Below, in pieces: positions 38,112 through 45,938 of a DNA stretch of 64,000 nt. The notes under the pieces were generated by a model that saw nothing but the letters and a program-made list of their open reading frames with translations, was not told the DNA's origin and made no database searches. Position 1 is the first letter of the stretch. Every line of letters begins with the position of its first letter. The DNA is from JBBPZA01 sp963728925 (lineage in GTDB: Bacteria > Actinomycetota > Thermoleophilia > Solirubrobacterales > Solirubrobacteraceae): the NCBI GenBank assembly GCA_963728925.1, contig CAVSMB010000002.1, forward strand, positions 186,001 through 250,000, in the 5' to 3' direction. A program made the translations under genes and the position numbers.

Positions 38112-39451
38112 TCGCCGCCGCGGCGCGGCAGGCGCCGCACCGGCGCCGAGTCCTCCCGCTCCTCGGCCGCGGCGAGGGCCGCCGCCTCGTCCTCGAGCGC
38201 GAAGAGCTCGCGCAGGAGGTGCATGTGCGCGTGCGCCCGGTCGCGCGGAGCCTCCTTGAGGCGAACCGTGGGCTCGTGCAGCAGCCGGCTCGCCACCGCG
38301 CGGGCCACGAGCGCGATGCGGTCGAGGTCGCGCTCGGACATCGTCTCCCAGCGGCCGGCGTTCTCGGCGAGCACGCGCTCGACGATGCCTCCGGCGCGGG
38401 CTCGCATGGCCTGCACGGTGGGCAGCACCTCGAGCGAGCCGAGCCAGGCCGCGAAGCGCTGGATCTCCGCCTCGACGATCTCCTCGGCGTCCTGCGCCTC
38501 GGCTTCGCGCACCGAGAGATGGCGGGCGACGACGGCCTCGAGGTCGTCGATGTCGTAGAGGGTCACGCCGTCGATCGCGGCGCAGGCCGGCTCGACGTCG
38601 CGTGGCACGGCGATGTCGATCAGCAGCAGCGGGCGCTGCTCGCGCGTCGTCATGACCGCCGCGAGCCCCTCGGCCCCGACCACCGCGTGCGGCGACGAGG
38701 TCGAGGCGACCACGATGTCGGCCTCGACCAGCTCCGCGGGGAGCGACTCGAAGCCCACCACGCGCCCGCCGAAGCGCCGCGCGAGCATCAGCGCGCGGTC
38801 GCGACGCCGGTTGGCCACGAGCACCGTGCTGGCGCCCCGGCCCGCCAGCGCCTGCGCTGTCAGCTCGCCGGTCTCCCCGGTGCCCAGCAGGACGACGCGC
38901 CGGCCTTCGAGCGGACCGATGATCTCGCGGGCGAGCCCGACGGCCACGGAGGAGATGCTGGTCCCGCCCTCGCCGATGGCCGTCTCGGTGCGCACGCGCT
39001 TGCCGGTGGCAAGGGCCGCGCGGAACACGCGGTTGGTGAGCGGGCCGGTCGTGCGTGCCGCGAGCGCCTGCTCGTAGGCGCGCCGCACCTGGCCCTGAAC
39101 CTCGGCCTCCCCGACGATCATCGACTCGAGGCCGGCGGTGACGCGGAAGAGGTGCCGCGCGGCGTCGCAGTTGCGCAGCCCGTAGATGGAGGTGCCGAGC
39201 TCGGTCGGGCGGATGCCTGCCTGGCGCGCGAGCAGGCCCAGCGCGACCGTCTCGGCCTCCACCGGGTCGCCGGCGACGAGGTGCAGCTCGGTACGGTTGC
39301 ACGTGGAGATCGCGACCGCCTCGTGGATCGATTCGTCGGCGGTCAGGGCGCCCAGGACCTCGGTGACCTGGCCCTCGGTCAGCGCGACGCGCTCGCGCAG
39401 GCCGACGGACGCGGTCTTGTGGGACACACCGAGGAGCAGCAGCTCGCTCAT
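38108..39451 (-). CDS. hemA: Glutamyl-tRNA reductase
   Basis: A 447-residue enzyme that starts C5-pathway tetrapyrrole synthesis from Glu-tRNA. Catalytic Cys51 in STCNRTELHL, GVSHKTASVGLRE, LGTGETGELTAQAL NADP-binding region and a C-terminal dimerisation helix. ATG 39451 overlaps the ccmD-like stop (ATGA). A tRNA-Glu(UUC) gene, its substrate tRNA, is elsewhere in the window at 61.5 kb. hemB is not in the window. Confidence 0.97.
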   Translation of the reverse strand: MSELLLLGVSHKTASVGLRERVALTEGQVTEVLGALTADESIHEAVAISTCNRTELHLVAGDPVEAETVALGLLARQAGIRPTELGTSIYGLRNCDAARHLFRVTAGLESMIVGEAEVQGQVRRAYEQALAARTTGPLTNRVFRAALATGKRVRTETAIGEGGTSISSVAVGLAREIIGPLEGRRVVLLGTGETGELTAQALAGRGASTVLVANRRRDRALMLARRFGGRVVGFESLPAELVEADIVVASTSSPHAVVGAEGLAAVMTTREQRPLLLIDIAVPRDVEPACAAIDGVTLYDIDDLEAVVARHLSVREAEAQDAEEIVEAEIQRFAAWLGSLEVLPTVQAMRARAGGIVERVLAENAGRWETMSERDLDRIALVARAVASRLLHEPTVRLKEAPRDRAHAHMHLLRELFALEDEAAALAAAEEREDSAPVRRLPRRGGE

Positions 39452-39714
39452 ACGCGCTCCCGTTCTGGCCGGTCGCCGGCCTCGCGAGCCCCCGCCGGGG
39501 CTTCGCCGCGCTCGCCCTCGCCCGCTCCGCCCTCGTCCGCTCCGCGCTCGGCCAGCTCGGCGAGCTCGGCGAGCTCGGCGAGCTCGGTCAGCTCGCGCTC
39601 CATTCGGCCGAGCTTGGTCGCCATGATCGCGACGTAGATCAGCAGAAGGGCGAGGAACACCCCGAAGGCGCCGGCCAGATACCTGCTCGCCTCGCTGAGC
39701 TCCTGGGCTGCCAT
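39448..39714 (-). CDS. CcmD-like small membrane protein with LAE repeats
   Basis: 88 residues: a single membrane helix (YLAGAFGVFLALLLIYVAIMA) and then a cytoplasmic helix with ELAELAELAELAE, encoded by a 9-bp repeat, and a Glu/Gly-rich tail. Position between ccmC and hemA and the single-helix plan suggest the CcmD role of assisting heme release in cytochrome c maturation; sequence alone would not prove it. ATG overlaps the ccmC stop by one base. Confidence 0.7.
   Translation of the reverse strand: MAAQELSEASRYLAGAFGVFLALLLIYVAIMATKLGRMERELTELAELAELAELAERGADEGGAGEGERGEAPAGAREAGDRPERERV
39555..39592 (-). repeat. 9-bp tandem repeat (about 4 units) in ccmD-like gene
   Basis: CTCGGCGAG repeated three times with a fourth variant (CTCGGTCAG), encoding LAE repeats in a helix. 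Each unit keeps the frame, so slippage would change helix length without breaking the gene. Confidence 0.8.
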
Positions 39715-40478
39715 CAGGCTCGCGTCACCGGGGCCGCGCTGCGACTCGCCGCGGCCTCGTCGCCGGCCAGCCGGCGCCGCAGCGCGCGCAGCTGCTGGGC
39801 CGCGTGCTTGGAGGTCATCTCGTACTTCCACAGCGCCGCGAAGGTCAGCGCCATGCCGGCGAGGCAGACGAGGAAGGTGAGCCACATCGAGCCCTCCATC
39901 CCGCTGTCGGCCGCTCCGAAGACGCGCGGGTGGATGAGCGGCTGGGCCAGCCGCACGGCGAGGAAGTTGAGCGGGACGAACGCGCCCGCGGTGATCGCGA
40001 AGACCGCCGCGTAGCGCGACTGGCGCTCAGGATCCTCGATCGAGAACCGCAGGGGCTGGTAGGTCGCGTAGAGGAGGAAGACGATCAGGAAGGAGACGAG
40101 CGTCGGCTCGCGCCACTCCCACCACACGCCCCACGAGGCCTTCGCCCAGATCGCCCCGGTGAGCAGCACGGCGACGCCGAGCACGAGGCTCAGATGAATC
40201 GAGACATAGGAGCGGACGTCCCACCGCCGGTCGCCGGTCCGCAGGTAGCCGATGGCGAACAGCGCCCCGAGCACGAAGCCCGCCAGGGTCACGAGGGCCA
40301 GCGGGACATGCAGGTAGAAGATCTTCTGGATCAGCCCCTGGTCGATGTCCGTCGGCGCGTAGAAGACGGCGAGGAAGTAGCCCGCGCTGAGGACGAGGCA
40401 CGCCGAGAGCGCCAGGGCGGGCAGTCCGGCGCCGTAGGTCCTCTGGGTGCGCGCGGAAGGTCGTGCGGAGGAGGTCAT
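39714..40478 (-). CDS. ccmC: Cytochrome c biogenesis heme transporter CcmC-like
   Basis: 254 residues with six membrane helices. IFYLHVPLALVTLAGFV holds one conserved His, SIHLSLVLGVAVLLTGAIWAK another, and the WGVWWEWREPTLVSFL stretch is the tryptophan-rich heme-handling loop. Part of a ccmA-ccmB-ccmC-ccmD-like order. The start directly follows the ccmB stop. Confidence 0.93.
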   Translation of the reverse strand: MTSSARPSARTQRTYGAGLPALALSACLVLSAGYFLAVFYAPTDIDQGLIQKIFYLHVPLALVTLAGFVLGALFAIGYLRTGDRRWDVRSYVSIHLSLVLGVAVLLTGAIWAKASWGVWWEWREPTLVSFLIVFLLYATYQPLRFSIEDPERQSRYAAVFAITAGAFVPLNFLAVRLAQPLIHPRVFGAADSGMEGSMWLTFLVCLAGMALTFAALWKYEMTSKHAAQQLRALRRRLAGDEAAASRSAAPVTRA

Positions 40479-41141
40479 TCAGTCCTCCAGGAGGAAGTCG
40501 AACACGGCGTAGGCGAGTAGGGCGAAGACCAGATCATAGAGCGCGAGGACGGAGATCCACTTAAGCGATACGGAGCCCGCGCCGGCGGCGGCCAGCAGCG
40601 GGCTGGTGGCTGACGCCGCGGCGATCACCACGGGGATCAGCAGCGGCAGCGCGATGATCGGCACGATCAGGTCGCGTGCCCTGGTCTGGACCGCCAGCGC
40701 CGAGGTCAGCGTGCCCACCACCGCGATGCCCACGTCGCCGAGGAGCAGCACGAGCGCCAGCTGCGGCGGCGGCGAGGGCTCGAGCAGCAGGACGGCGAAG
40801 GCCGGCACGGCGATCAGCTGCACGACGACGAGAAAGAGCAGCAGCGCGGTGGCCTTGGCCACGAGCATCGCGGTGCGGTCCACCGGGGCGAGCAGGAAGC
40901 CGTCGAACCCGCCCTGCTCGCGCTCGGCGACGAACAGCCGGTTGACGCCGAGCACGGCCGAGAAGAGCACGGTGACCCACAGCACCCCGGCGGCTAGGTC
41001 GCCGGCGACCGTCGCGCGGTCCAGCGCGAAGTGGAAGATCACGAAGGTGGTGATCGCGAACAGGCACATCGCGGGCACCGTCTCGCCGGTGCGCAGCTCG
41101 GCCCGCAGGTCCTTGCGCAGCAGCGCGCCGACGGCGCTCAC
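40479..41141 (-). CDS. ccmB: Cytochrome c biogenesis ABC permease CcmB-like
   Basis: 220 residues from GTG 41141 (GTGA overlap with ccmA). LLRKDLRAELRTGETVPAM at the N-terminus, FVAEREQGGFDGFLLAPVDR, then membrane helices with LLLGDVGIAVVGTLTSAL and LIVPIIALPLLIPVVIAA. Works with CcmA ATPase in heme delivery and apocytochrome maturation. Confidence 0.92.
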   Translation of the reverse strand: MSAVGALLRKDLRAELRTGETVPAMCLFAITTFVIFHFALDRATVAGDLAAGVLWVTVLFSAVLGVNRLFVAEREQGGFDGFLLAPVDRTAMLVAKATALLLFLVVVQLIAVPAFAVLLLEPSPPPQLALVLLLGDVGIAVVGTLTSALAVQTRARDLIVPIIALPLLIPVVIAAASATSPLLAAAGAGSVSLKWISVLALYDLVFALLAYAVFDFLLED

Positions 41142-41836
41142 CGGTAGAGCTCCCGGATCTCGGGCTCTCCGACCTCGCCGGCGGGGGCGACCAGCGCCGG
41201 GCGGCCACGCCGCAGGCCGAGCACCGTGTCGGCCTCGCGGACGGTGCCCGTCGGGTCGTGGCTCACGATCACCCGCGTGCGCCCCGAGCCACGGCCGATG
41301 AGCGGCTCGACGAGCTGCGCGCCGGCGGGGTCCAGGTGCGAGCTGGGCTCGTCGAGCAGGAGCAGCTCGGGCTGGTGGAGGACCGCGCGACACACCGCGA
41401 GGCGCTGCACCATGCCGCGCGAGAGCAGGCGCACCGGTTCGTCGCCGCGCGCCGCCATCCCGACGCTCTGCAGCGACTCCTCGACGCGCGAGGGCGCGAC
41501 CGAGTGCAGGCGGGCGTGGTAGCGGAGGTTCTCGCGGCCGGTGAGGTCGCGGTAGAGCAGCGGGTCGTGACCGAGCAGCCCGATGCGACCACGGACGGCC
41601 CAGCCCTCGCCGGGCAGCTCGCGCCCGAGCACCCGGGCGACGCCGGCGTGCGGACGCAGCAGCGTCGCGAGCACGCGCAGCAGCGTCGTCTTGCCCGCTC
41701 CGTTGGCGCCGAGCACGGCGAGCGTCTCCCCGGTGCCGACGCGCACGCTCACGCCCGCGAGCGCCGCGCGCTCGCCGTAGTTGCGCCCGAGATCGTCGAG
41801 CTCGATGGCCGGTTCGGCTGCGGGCACGTCACCCAT
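41138..41836 (-). CDS. ccmA: Cytochrome c biogenesis ABC ATPase CcmA-like
   Basis: A 232-residue ATPase with Walker A LGANGAGKTTLLR, signature LLSRGMVQRLAVCRAVL (LSxGMxxR), Walker B LLLLDEPSSHLD and SHDPTG. ATG 41836 overlaps the preceding orf90 by 8 bp. Context with ccmB/C fixes the role better than the sequence alone. Confidence 0.92.
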   Translation of the reverse strand: MGDVPAAEPAIELDDLGRNYGERAALAGVSVRVGTGETLAVLGANGAGKTTLLRVLATLLRPHAGVARVLGRELPGEGWAVRGRIGLLGHDPLLYRDLTGRENLRYHARLHSVAPSRVEESLQSVGMAARGDEPVRLLSRGMVQRLAVCRAVLHQPELLLLDEPSSHLDPAGAQLVEPLIGRGSGRTRVIVSHDPTGTVREADTVLGLRRGRPALVAPAGEVGEPEIRELYR

Positions 41837-42101
41837 CGCATCCCGCCTGACCGCGGCGAAGAGCCTCGAGGACTCCGCGACCGACCGCGAAGCGCGCGCG
41901 CAGGACGCGGGTCTGGGCGTCGTACCTCCACGCTCGCGCCGCCAGGCGCCGGCCGTCGGCGAAGGTCATCCGCCACGGATCGGTCTGCACCCGCGCCTCG
42001 AGGTCGCCGGAGCGCACGACGAGCGTGCGCCCCTGGGCAGCGGCGGGCATGCCGTCGAGGAGCAGAGCGCTGAGCGCGCCGAGGCCGGCCGGGCGGCTCA
42101 C
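41829..42101 (-). CDS. Small unknown protein between mogA and ccmA
   Basis: 90 residues from GTG 42101, overlapping mogA (GTGA) and ccmA (8 bp), which argues that it is translated. The sequence (RTLVVRSGDLEARVQTDPWRM, ARAWRYDAQTRVLRARFAVG) faintly resembles the N-terminal beta-domain of GH31 glycosidases but is too short for that function. No membrane segment or catalytic motif seen. Confidence 0.5.
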   Translation of the reverse strand: MSRPAGLGALSALLLDGMPAAAQGRTLVVRSGDLEARVQTDPWRMTFADGRRLAARAWRYDAQTRVLRARFAVGRGVLEALRRGQAGCDG

Positions 42102-42562
42102 TCGCGGTGCAGCGTCGCGTCGACGTGCGCGAGCGTCGGGGCGAGGACTCCGAAGAGCTGATCGATGGCCTTGGGGTTCCCCGGGAAGTTGACGATCAGC
42201 GTCCGCCCGGCGAGGCCCGAGAGCCCGCGCGTGAGGATGCCGTGCGGGGTGTGGAGGCGGGCCTCGGCGCGCATCGCCTCGGCGAAGCCGGGCGCGTCGC
42301 GCTCGATGACCGCGCGCGTGGCCTCCGGCGTGACGTCGTCGGCCGTGAAGCCGGTCCCGCCCGTGGTGAACACGAACGAGCAGCCCGCGGCGACGTGGTG
42401 GCGCAGGCGCGCCTCGATGAGCACGCGGTCGTCGGGCACCACCTCGACGCCGACGACCTGCGCGCCCGCCTCGCCGGCGAGCTCCGCGAGCCGCGGGCCC
42501 GAGACGTCCTCGGACTCACCGCGCGCGGTGCGGGTCGAGATCGTGATCACCGCGGTCCGCAT
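42098..42562 (-). CDS. mogA: Molybdopterin adenylyltransferase, MogA/MoaB family
   Basis: A 154-residue enzyme activating molybdopterin with ATP before molybdate insertion. VITISTRTARGESEDVSGP, VFTTGGTGFTADDVTPEAT, ILTRGLSGLAGRTLIVNFPG are family motifs. A TAGGTT -10 box lies 8 nt before ATG 42562, with GGGAGG between. It is the first gene of the operon running through ccmABCD to hemACD. Confidence 0.93.
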   Translation of the reverse strand: MRTAVITISTRTARGESEDVSGPRLAELAGEAGAQVVGVEVVPDDRVLIEARLRHHVAAGCSFVFTTGGTGFTADDVTPEATRAVIERDAPGFAEAMRAEARLHTPHGILTRGLSGLAGRTLIVNFPGNPKAIDQLFGVLAPTLAHVDATLHRE

Positions 42563-42570
42563 CGCCTCCC

Positions 42571-42576
42571 AACCTA
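42571..42576 (-). promoter_or_regulatory. -10 box TAGGTT, head of mogA-ccm-hem operon
   Basis: Minus-strand TAGGTT, 8 nt upstream of ATG 42562 in a 49-bp gap after moaC. It would allow the long downstream operon its own promoter. Confidence 0.45.
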
Positions 42577-42611
42577 GTGGACGTCGCGGCTCTCGCCGCG
42601 GCGGGATCGGC

Positions 42612-43097
42612 CTAGTCGCCGCGCCGCCAGAGCCCGCTGCGCCCGCCCGCCTTCTCGAGCAGCACGACCTCGCCCACCTCGACGCCGCGCTCGAGGCCCT
42701 TGACCATGTCGTAGACGGTCAGCGCGGCGACCGCGGCGGCGGTCATCGCCTCCATCTCGACGCCGGTCTGCGCGGTCGTGCGGGCAGTGGCGGTCAACGT
42801 CACCGTGCCCGCCGCCTCGTCGACCTCGGCGTCGATCCCGGCGAAGGAGAGCGGCAGCGTGTGGCAGAGGGGGATGAGCTCGGCCGTGCGCTTGGCGGCC
42901 TGGACGCCGGCGAGCCGCGCGGTGCCGAGCACGTCGCCCTTGGGGGCGTCGCCGGCCGCGACCGCGGCGGCCGTCGCGGGCGACATGCGCACCACCGCGC
43001 GGGCGACGGCTTGCCGGTCGGTCACCGGCTTCCCGGCGACGTCCACCATGCGTGCGCCGCCGGTGGCGTCGAGATGCGTGAGGCGCGCGTCGCTCAC
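42612..43097 (-). CDS. moaC: Cyclic pyranopterin monophosphate synthase
   Basis: A 161-residue MoaC, second step of molybdenum cofactor synthesis. DATGGARMVDVAGKPVT, GDVLGTARLAGVQAAKRT, LIPLCHTLPLS and ARTTAQTGVEMEAMTAA are clear. GTG 43097 overlaps the met8-like stop (GTGA). moaA is not in the window. Confidence 0.96.
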   Translation of the reverse strand: MSDARLTHLDATGGARMVDVAGKPVTDRQAVARAVVRMSPATAAAVAAGDAPKGDVLGTARLAGVQAAKRTAELIPLCHTLPLSFAGIDAEVDEAAGTVTLTATARTTAQTGVEMEAMTAAAVAALTVYDMVKGLERGVEVGEVVLLEKAGGRSGLWRRGD

Positions 43098-43831
43098 GCC
43101 GGCGCGTGGACGCGCTGGGCCGCGACGACGAGGTCGCGCACGGCCCGCTCGTCGCCCGCCCGCAGCAGGTCGACCGGGTCGGGCTCGCCGTTCACGATGC
43201 CCTCGAAGAACGCCTTGCGGTCCTGGTAGGTCGGAAGCGTCCCCTTGGCCCACCCACGCGCCTCGTTGAGCAGCACCGCGAGCCGCGCGTACTCCTCGCC
43301 GAAGAGCTCTGAGACCTCGCGCTTCATCCGCTTGGCCAGTGCCGGCGACGCGCCGGCGGTCGAGATCGCGATGGCCAGGGGGCCCGTGCGCACGATGGCG
43401 GGCAGGATGAAGTTGCACAGGGGCGGGACGTCGACGACGTTGACCAGCATCGCGCGGCGGTCGGCGTCGTGGAAGACGCCGATGTTGATCTCCGAGTCGT
43501 TCGTCGCGGCGATGACCATGAAGCTGCCCTCGAGATCCTCGGGGCGGTACGCGCGGCGGTCCCACTCGATCGAGCCCTCGGCGGCGAGGCGCTCGAGCTC
43601 GGGCTCGGCCTCGGGGGCGACGAGCACGACCTTCCCGTCGCACGCGAGCAGGCCCTCGACCTTCTCCAGGCCGACCTCGCCGCCGCCGACCACGAGGCAG
43701 CGCCGCCCGGTGAGCTTGAGGCAGGCGATGTAGAACGGCGTGTCGAGCATGCCCTGCACGCAGGACTGGTCGCAGATCCCCTTGCGGAGCTGGCAGACGC
43801 ACGTCTTTCCTGCATAGGCCTGAGCGGGCAT
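43094..43831 (-). CDS. Precorrin-2 dehydrogenase / siroheme ferrochelatase-like (CysG N-domain)
   Basis: 245 residues with an NAD-binding CLVVGGGEVGLEKVEGLLA, MVIAATNDSEINIGVF, VDVPPLCNFILPAIV, and ISTAGASPALAKRMKREV (Met8p/CysG-N pattern). It converts precorrin-2 towards siroheme, downstream of the SUMT domain encoded at 36-37 kb. ATG 43831 is preferred over GTG 43840 because a TACTCT box lies just before GTG, leaving a 9-nt leader to the ATG. Unusual: an N-terminal Cys cluster (CVCQLRKGICDQSC) ahead of the Rossmann domain. Confidence 0.88.
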   Translation of the reverse strand: MPAQAYAGKTCVCQLRKGICDQSCVQGMLDTPFYIACLKLTGRRCLVVGGGEVGLEKVEGLLACDGKVVLVAPEAEPELERLAAEGSIEWDRRAYRPEDLEGSFMVIAATNDSEINIGVFHDADRRAMLVNVVDVPPLCNFILPAIVRTGPLAIAISTAGASPALAKRMKREVSELFGEEYARLAVLLNEARGWAKGTLPTYQDRKAFFEGIVNGEPDPVDLLRAGDERAVRDLVVAAQRVHAPA

Positions 43832-43840
43832 GGTCCTCAC

Positions 43841-43846
43841 AGAGTA
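43841..43846 (-). promoter_or_regulatory. -10 box TACTCT, met8-moaC operon
   Basis: Minus-strand TACTCT 9 nt before ATG 43831. The divergent gene at 43870 has a TAGACC hexamer 9 nt before its start, so the 38-bp gap holds both promoters. Confidence 0.45.
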
Positions 43847-43869
43847 GTCCGACGTAGACCCCTGACGAG

Positions 43870-44676
43870 ATGACCGAGGCCTCCTACTTCACCGACGACT
43901 CGATGCTGCGGCGCGTGCACCGCGAGATGGCGGTCGCGTTCTCCGGCCCGCGCGCGCTGCTCATGCAGGCCGCCCATCCGGTCGCCTTCGCGGGCTTCTT
44001 CGCCCACACCGGCGCACTCGACGAGCCCTACGAGCGACTCACCCGCACCGCGGTCGTGATGGACGCGATCACCTGGGGCCCGCGCGCCGAGGCCGACCGC
44101 CTGACGCGGCGCGTGCGCGCCATGCATCGCCGCGTGCGCGGCGAGCTCTCCGAGCCGTCCGGGCCCTTCCCTGCCGGCACCCCGTACGCCGCCGACGACC
44201 CTGTGCTGCTCCTGTGGATCCTCGCGACGCTGGTCGACTCCGCGCTCATGGGCTACCAGCGCTACGTCGGACGGCTGTCGCGCGACGAGCGCGACGCCTA
44301 CTGGCAGGACTACAAGCAGATCGGGCGCCTGTTCGCCCTCCGCGACGACCAGATGCCCGACACGATCGAGGACTTCGACGCCTACATGACCCAGATGCTC
44401 ACGGGCGGCGACCTCCATGTCAGCGCGGACGCGCGCGAGCTCGCCATCGAGATCGTCATGCATCCGCCTGTGCCGCTGTGGGGCCGGCCGCTGCTCGAGA
44501 TCGTCAACCAGGCCACCGTCGGCCTGCTTCCCGAGCCGATCCGCGAGGGCTATGGCTTCTGGTGGGACCCGGCGCGCGGCATCGCGCTGCGCGGCGGGGC
44601 CGAGTACGCCAAGCGCGTGCTCGTCCCGCTGCTCCCGGGCCGGCTGCGCTACGTCTCGAGCGCGCGGGCGGCCTGA
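43870..44676 (+). CDS. Oxygenase MpaB-family / DUF2236 protein
   Basis: 268 residues. SMLRRVHREMAVAFSGPRALLMQAAHPVAFAGF at the N-terminus, LTRTAVVMDAITWG, VRGELSEPSGPFPAGTPYAADDP and LLLWILATLVDSALMGYQRYV fit DUF2236, whose members (latex-clearing protein, MpaB) can bind heme via conserved His/Arg. The substrate is unknown. Divergent from met8. Confidence 0.85.
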   Translation: MTEASYFTDDSMLRRVHREMAVAFSGPRALLMQAAHPVAFAGFFAHTGALDEPYERLTRTAVVMDAITWGPRAEADRLTRRVRAMHRRVRGELSEPSGPFPAGTPYAADDPVLLLWILATLVDSALMGYQRYVGRLSRDERDAYWQDYKQIGRLFALRDDQMPDTIEDFDAYMTQMLTGGDLHVSADARELAIEIVMHPPVPLWGRPLLEIVNQATVGLLPEPIREGYGFWWDPARGIALRGGAEYAKRVLVPLLPGRLRYVSSARAA

Positions 44677-44694
44677 CGCGCGATACTCGGGCGC

Positions 44695-45135
44695 ATGGCG
44701 CCCGTACCGCCGGCGCGGCATCTGCTCCGCGCCAAGGACCTCGTCGACGCTCGCTATCGCGAGCCGCTCGACGTGGCGCAGCTCGCGCGCGCCGCCCGCC
44801 TCTCGCCCGCGCACTTCAGCCGCGAGTTCCGCCGGGCCTTCGGCGAGACCCCGCACCAGTACCTGCTGACACGCCGACTCGAGCGGGCCGCTGCGCTGCT
44901 GCGGACGACCGACCGCGCGGTCGCCGACATCTGCTTCACGGTCGGCCTGGCCAGCGTGGGGTCGTTCACCACGAGCTTCGGGAGGACGTACGGGATGTCT
45001 CCGACGGCCTACCGGGCCGCCCATCCGCCGGCGGCCAGGCGCAGGCCGAGTGCGCCAAAGCGGTGTGGCGGCAGCCCGACCAAGGCATCTGGGAGGCGCG
45101 CGGCAAGCCGCGCCATTACGTCTCCTCGAAGTTGA
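44695..45135 (+). CDS. AraC-family regulator with altered C-terminus
   Basis: 146 residues, almost only the double helix-turn-helix domain: LDVAQLARAARLSPAHFSRE, RRAFGETPHQYLLTRRLERA, VADICFTVGLASVGSFTTSFGR and YGMSPTAYRAAHP. After YRAAHPPAA (about 45030) it runs out of frame over a GH15 fragment, so the last 35 residues are foreign. The DNA-binding domain is complete and could still function. A GATACT hexamer 7 nt before ATG may be a leaderless promoter. Confidence 0.7.
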   Translation: MAPVPPARHLLRAKDLVDARYREPLDVAQLARAARLSPAHFSREFRRAFGETPHQYLLTRRLERAAALLRTTDRAVADICFTVGLASVGSFTTSFGRTYGMSPTAYRAAHPPAARRRPSAPKRCGGSPTKASGRRAASRAITSPRS

Positions 45136-45710
45136 TGTGCTGGGTCGCCCTCGACCGCGCAGCCGAGTTGGCGACCATCCGCGGCGAATCCGAGCTCGCC
45201 GCCGGCTGGGCAGAGACGGCCTCGGAGATCAAGTCGGACATCCTCGAGCACGGGGTCGACGAGCGCGGCGTGCTCCGCCAGCACTACGGGACCGACGCCC
45301 TCGATGCCTCGACGCTCCTGGCAGCGATCTTCGGGTTCCTGCCGCCCGATGACGCAAGGCTGCGTGCCACTGTTCTCGCGGTCGCAGACGAGCTGAGCGA
45401 GAACGGGTTCGTGCTGCGCTACCGCACCGATGAGACCGACGACGGACTCTCCGGCAGGGAGGGCAGTTTCGTGATCTGCTCGTTCTGGCTGGTGTCGGCG
45501 TTGGCGATCGTGGGCGAGACGCAGCGGGCGAGAGATCTCATGGAGCGCCTCGTGAAGGTGGCATCGCCGCTCGGGCTGTTTGCGGAGGAGTACGACGCGG
45601 AGACCGGCGGACACCTCGGCAACTTCCCGCAGGCCTTCTCGCACCTCGCCCTGGTCGAGGCTGCCGCGCGGATCATCGTCGCCGAGGGGCTGAAGGAGGT
45701 CGTCGGCTGA
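45042..45710 (+). pseudogene. GH15 (glucoamylase/trehalase-type) C-terminal fragment
   Basis: 222 residues in a frame different from the AraC gene it is fused to: CAKAVWRQPDQGIWEARGKP, HYVSSKLMCWVALDRA, DASTLLAAIFGFLPPDD and GLSGREGSFVICSFWLVSAL. These are the second half of the (alpha/alpha)6 barrel of bacterial GH15 enzymes, including a conserved acid region WEARG. About 380 N-terminal residues and any start signal are missing; it is probably a deletion scar. Confidence 0.75.
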
Positions 45711-45897
45711 GCTCCGACCAGGTCTCGCAACCCCCCGGCCGCCACCGCGGCACCATCACCCGCGAGCGGGGCCGGTCGGCGTGACGTCATCTCCTACGGC
45801 AGCACACCGGAGCACCGCGCGAATCCGCACGAACCAGCGAACGTGGCAGCCGTCTCAGGCCCGCGTCGGCCGGCCAAGGCAAACTTGATCATTTACT

Positions 45898-45917
45898 CAT
45901 AGTTGACAGATCTATCA
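45898..45917. promoter_or_regulatory. TetR-type operator candidate at monooxygenase promoter
   Basis: CATAGTTGACA-N4-TATCA, identical (apart from the N4) to the site at 57879-57898 in front of the tetR/FAH genes. The right half is weaker here. It overlaps the -35 box TTGACA (45903-45908). Confidence 0.6.
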
Positions 45918-45932
45918 GTGTCGGTGTAGGCT
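45903..45932 (+). promoter_or_regulatory. Promoter of monooxygenase gene, leaderless
   Basis: TTGACA, 18-nt spacer, TAGGCT, then 6 nt to ATG 45939. One of the few clear -35/-10 pairs in the window. It overlaps the candidate TetR site. Confidence 0.6.
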
Positions 45933-45938
45933 TCAGCC

